Source of the DNA: JBMNMU01 sp050953505
Lineage (GTDB): Bacteria; Bacillota; Clostridia; Peptostreptococcales; Anaerovoracaceae
Length of the DNA stretch: 64,000 bases
NCBI GenBank assembly: GCA_050953505.1
Contig: JBMNMU010000001.1
Coordinates: 2,542,001 to 2,606,000, forward strand
Direction: 5' to 3'
Shown one piece after another: positions 62,408 to 64,000 of the stretch. A program made the translations under genes and the position numbers. The notes beneath the pieces were generated by a model that worked only from the letters and a program-made list of their open reading frames with translations, was not told where the DNA came from and did not search any database. Every line of letters begins with the position of its first letter. The first letter of the stretch is position 1.

Positions 62408-64000
62408 ATGAAATCAAGTTTCAGTAAATCCAGAAAAAGGACAGCGATTGTAGTCATCGCATGCATGATTATGACGATGATACCCGGCTTAGCCTTTGGT
62501 TTAGAAGCATCTGACATTTCAGGCCACTGGGCTGAAGAGAAAATCCAGAGCTGGATTGATCAAGAGCTTATAAAAGGCTATGAGGATGGTACATTTAAAC
62601 CGGAGAACAACATTACAAGGGCGGAGTTTATGACCCTGGTAAATGGTGCCTTTGACTATACAGAGACAGAAGAAATCAGTTTCTCTGATGTAGCAGAGGA
62701 TGCCTGGTACGCAGAAGCCGTGAAAAAGGCAAAGGCTGCAGGTTATATTACAGGCTATCCAGACAATACCATGAGACCGGACAGCCCTATCAGCCGGGAA
62801 GAAGCAGCCACTATTATCACAGGGATTACACAAGTAGAAGGCAATCCGGAAGGCAAGACAAGCTTCACTGATGATAAAAGCCTTAGCTGGAGCAGAGATG
62901 CCGTAGCGGCAGTTTCAGAAACAAAGATAATGAATGGCTATCCAGATGGCAGCTTTATGCCACAGAATCTCATCAAACGAGGAGAGGCAGTAGTTGCTCT
63001 AGACGGCGCATTAAGCTATAGCAAAGCCAGTGTAATATATGATGAGGCAGGAACTTATGGTCCTGCAGTAGGGACTACAGAGGTAGAGGGGGATGTTATT
63101 GTCCTCGTCAAGGATGTTACCCTTAGAAACATGGTTGTTAAAGGCAATCTTATCGTCAGTAAGAATGTTGGTGACGGAGATGTCACTTTAGATAGCGTAA
63201 CCGTAAAGGGTGAATCCAGATTTTATGGTGGCGGTGAAAACAGTATTATCATCATCGATTCTACCCTTGGAAATGTAACTATTTATAAGGAAAACGATAA
63301 AATACGTATCGTCATTTCCGGTAGCACTACTGTTGAAGGACTTGAAGTAAATTCAGGAGCTATTATTGAGACAAGCGGCTTAACAGGTAGCAACGCTGGT
63401 TTCCAGGAAATCATACTGGATGCAGACGAGGATGATGTTATTGTATTGAGAGGTACATTCGGACAGGTTGATGTACAATCAGCCGGTATAGAGGTTCAGG
63501 TTCCAAGCGGAAGCACCGTAAATAACCTTATCCTGAATGGCGCTACTGACGTAACCGGCACAGGTACTATTACCAACGCACAGGTTAATGCAGGGGGTGT
63601 TTCCTTTGAAACAGAACCTAAGAAGGTAGAAACTGCAACGGGAATTACACCTCCTGTTATTGAAGCACCAGCACCTGTAGTGTCAGGTGGAGGCGGCGGT
63701 GGCAGCACAAGTGTAGCCGTAAGTGCTATTAGTGTTAATAAAACAGCAGTAACATTAGCTGTTGGAGCAACAGAAACATTAGTAGTAACATTTGATCCGA
63801 CAAATGCAACCAATAAAAATGTTACTTGGACAACAAGTGATGAAGGTGTAGCAACAGTTGCTAATGGTGTTGTTACTGCTGTAGGTGAAGGAACAGCAAC
63901 AATTACGGCAACATCTAATAATGGTAAGACAGCGACATGTGCTGTAACTGTTGAAGAAGCCCTAGTAGTAGAATATGCCGAAGTTAAAGCGGCGACTGAG
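62408..64000 (+). CDS. Large SLH-domain surface protein with Ig-like (Big_2) domain, 3' end outside window
   Basis: At least 531 residues, open to the window edge. Signal peptide about 1-31 (MIPGLAFG). Three SLH repeats at about 35-210 (ISGHWAEEKIQSWIDQELIKG, FSDVAEDAWYAEAVKKAKAAG and FTDDKSLSWSRDAVAAVSETK). Then a long beta-helix-like region at about 215-405 with many short Val/Ile/Thr strands. A Gly-rich spacer SGGGGGGST follows, then a bacterial Ig-like Big_2 domain (ISVNKTAVTLAVGATETLVV ... GTATITATS). Anchored to the wall by the SLH repeats; the Ig and helix parts would extend outward. Adhesion or S-layer function is inferred. Confidence 0.92.
   Translation, partial: MKSSFSKSRKRTAIVVIACMIMTMIPGLAFGLEASDISGHWAEEKIQSWIDQELIKGYEDGTFKPENNITRAEFMTLVNGAFDYTETEEISFSDVAEDAWYAEAVKKAKAAGYITGYPDNTMRPDSPISREEAATIITGITQVEGNPEGKTSFTDDKSLSWSRDAVAAVSETKIMNGYPDGSFMPQNLIKRGEAVVALDGALSYSKASVIYDEAGTYGPAVGTTEVEGDVIVLVKDVTLRNMVVKGNLIVSKNVGDGDVTLDSVTVKGESRFYGGGENSIIIIDSTLGNVTIYKENDKIRIVISGSTTVEGLEVNSGAIIETSGLTGSNAGFQEIILDADEDDVIVLRGTFGQVDVQSAGIEVQVPSGSTVNNLILNGATDVTGTGTITNAQVNAGGVSFETEPKKVETATGITPPVIEAPAPVVSGGGGGGSTSVAVSAISVNKTAVTLAVGATETLVVTFDPTNATNKNVTWTTSDEGVATVANGVVTAVGEGTATITATSNNGKTATCAVTVEEALVVEYAEVKAATE

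Overview
The window looks like a chromosomal segment of an anaerobic, spore-forming Clostridia-type Bacillota. Support comes from near-universal GGAGG ribosome binding sites, consensus sigma-A promoters, Firmicutes-type families (NiaR/NiaP, LCP, YqhQ/DUF1385, a Spo0E-like phosphatase, S-layer homology proteins), 3-hydroxybutyryl-CoA dehydrogenase, pyruvate carboxylase, and a rho-prmC-rpmE-prfA-sua5-rpiB-upp block in an order familiar from this phylum. No single genus can be named from the sequence alone.

Layout. 1-11.3 kb: end of a ketopantoate-reductase-like gene, the niacin repressor and transporter pair niaR-niaP, an NhaC-type antiporter, a FlaA1/CapD-type nucleotide-sugar dehydratase, pgi, hbd and an LCP wall-polymer ligase. 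11.7-27 kb: the housekeeping block rho, DUF1385, prmC, a MoaE-like gene, a small gene plus GNAT pair, rpmE, prfA, Sua5, rpiB, upp, tyrS, rplM-rpsI. 27-38.5 kb: aminotransferase, SDR, pyruvate carboxylase (minus), several very small genes, tRNA-Ala(GGC), a GH3 lipoprotein, an XRE regulator and a Spo0E-like gene. 38.7-47.5 kb: sbcD-sbcC, a glutaredoxin fused to a zinc ribbon, a polysaccharide deacetylase and an acyl-CoA synthetase. 49-55.4 kb: a stalk-domain surface protein, a CadC-like regulator, a separate HMA protein with an HMA-less P-type metal ATPase, a Cu/Zn SOD and a CDF efflux protein. 55.6-57.0 kb: a complete IS256-family element with an 8-bp target duplication. 57.3-64 kb: a cell-surface cluster with a small dockerin protein, a double-cohesin protein ending in a dockerin, a cohesin-like protein with three SLH repeats, an MpsC/DUF2294 protein and a large SLH/Ig-like protein running off the window.

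The most unusual property is repeats. Most long intergenic gaps hold a tandem array of their own. On top of these, three interspersed palindromic families recur: a hairpin family with core GACCGAGAGATGATTGGC (16 copies at six loci), a family built on GGTGTCAGACACC plus GTTGGAAAA/TTTTCCAAC, and arrays of nested TTCCTACA/TGTAGGAA inverted repeats with a period of 105-106 bp. Copies of the first two often begin at the last base of a stop codon, and the hairpin arms covary between copies. Low-complexity or repeat expansions also lie inside conserved genes, at linkers: Rho (Q/N-rich, prion-like), Sua5, SbcC, SbcD and the metal ATPase.

The best candidates for something new are the compact cohesin/dockerin/SLH scaffold with no linked hydrolase, the nested 105-bp arrays, the covarying hairpin family, and the Q/N-rich Rho.
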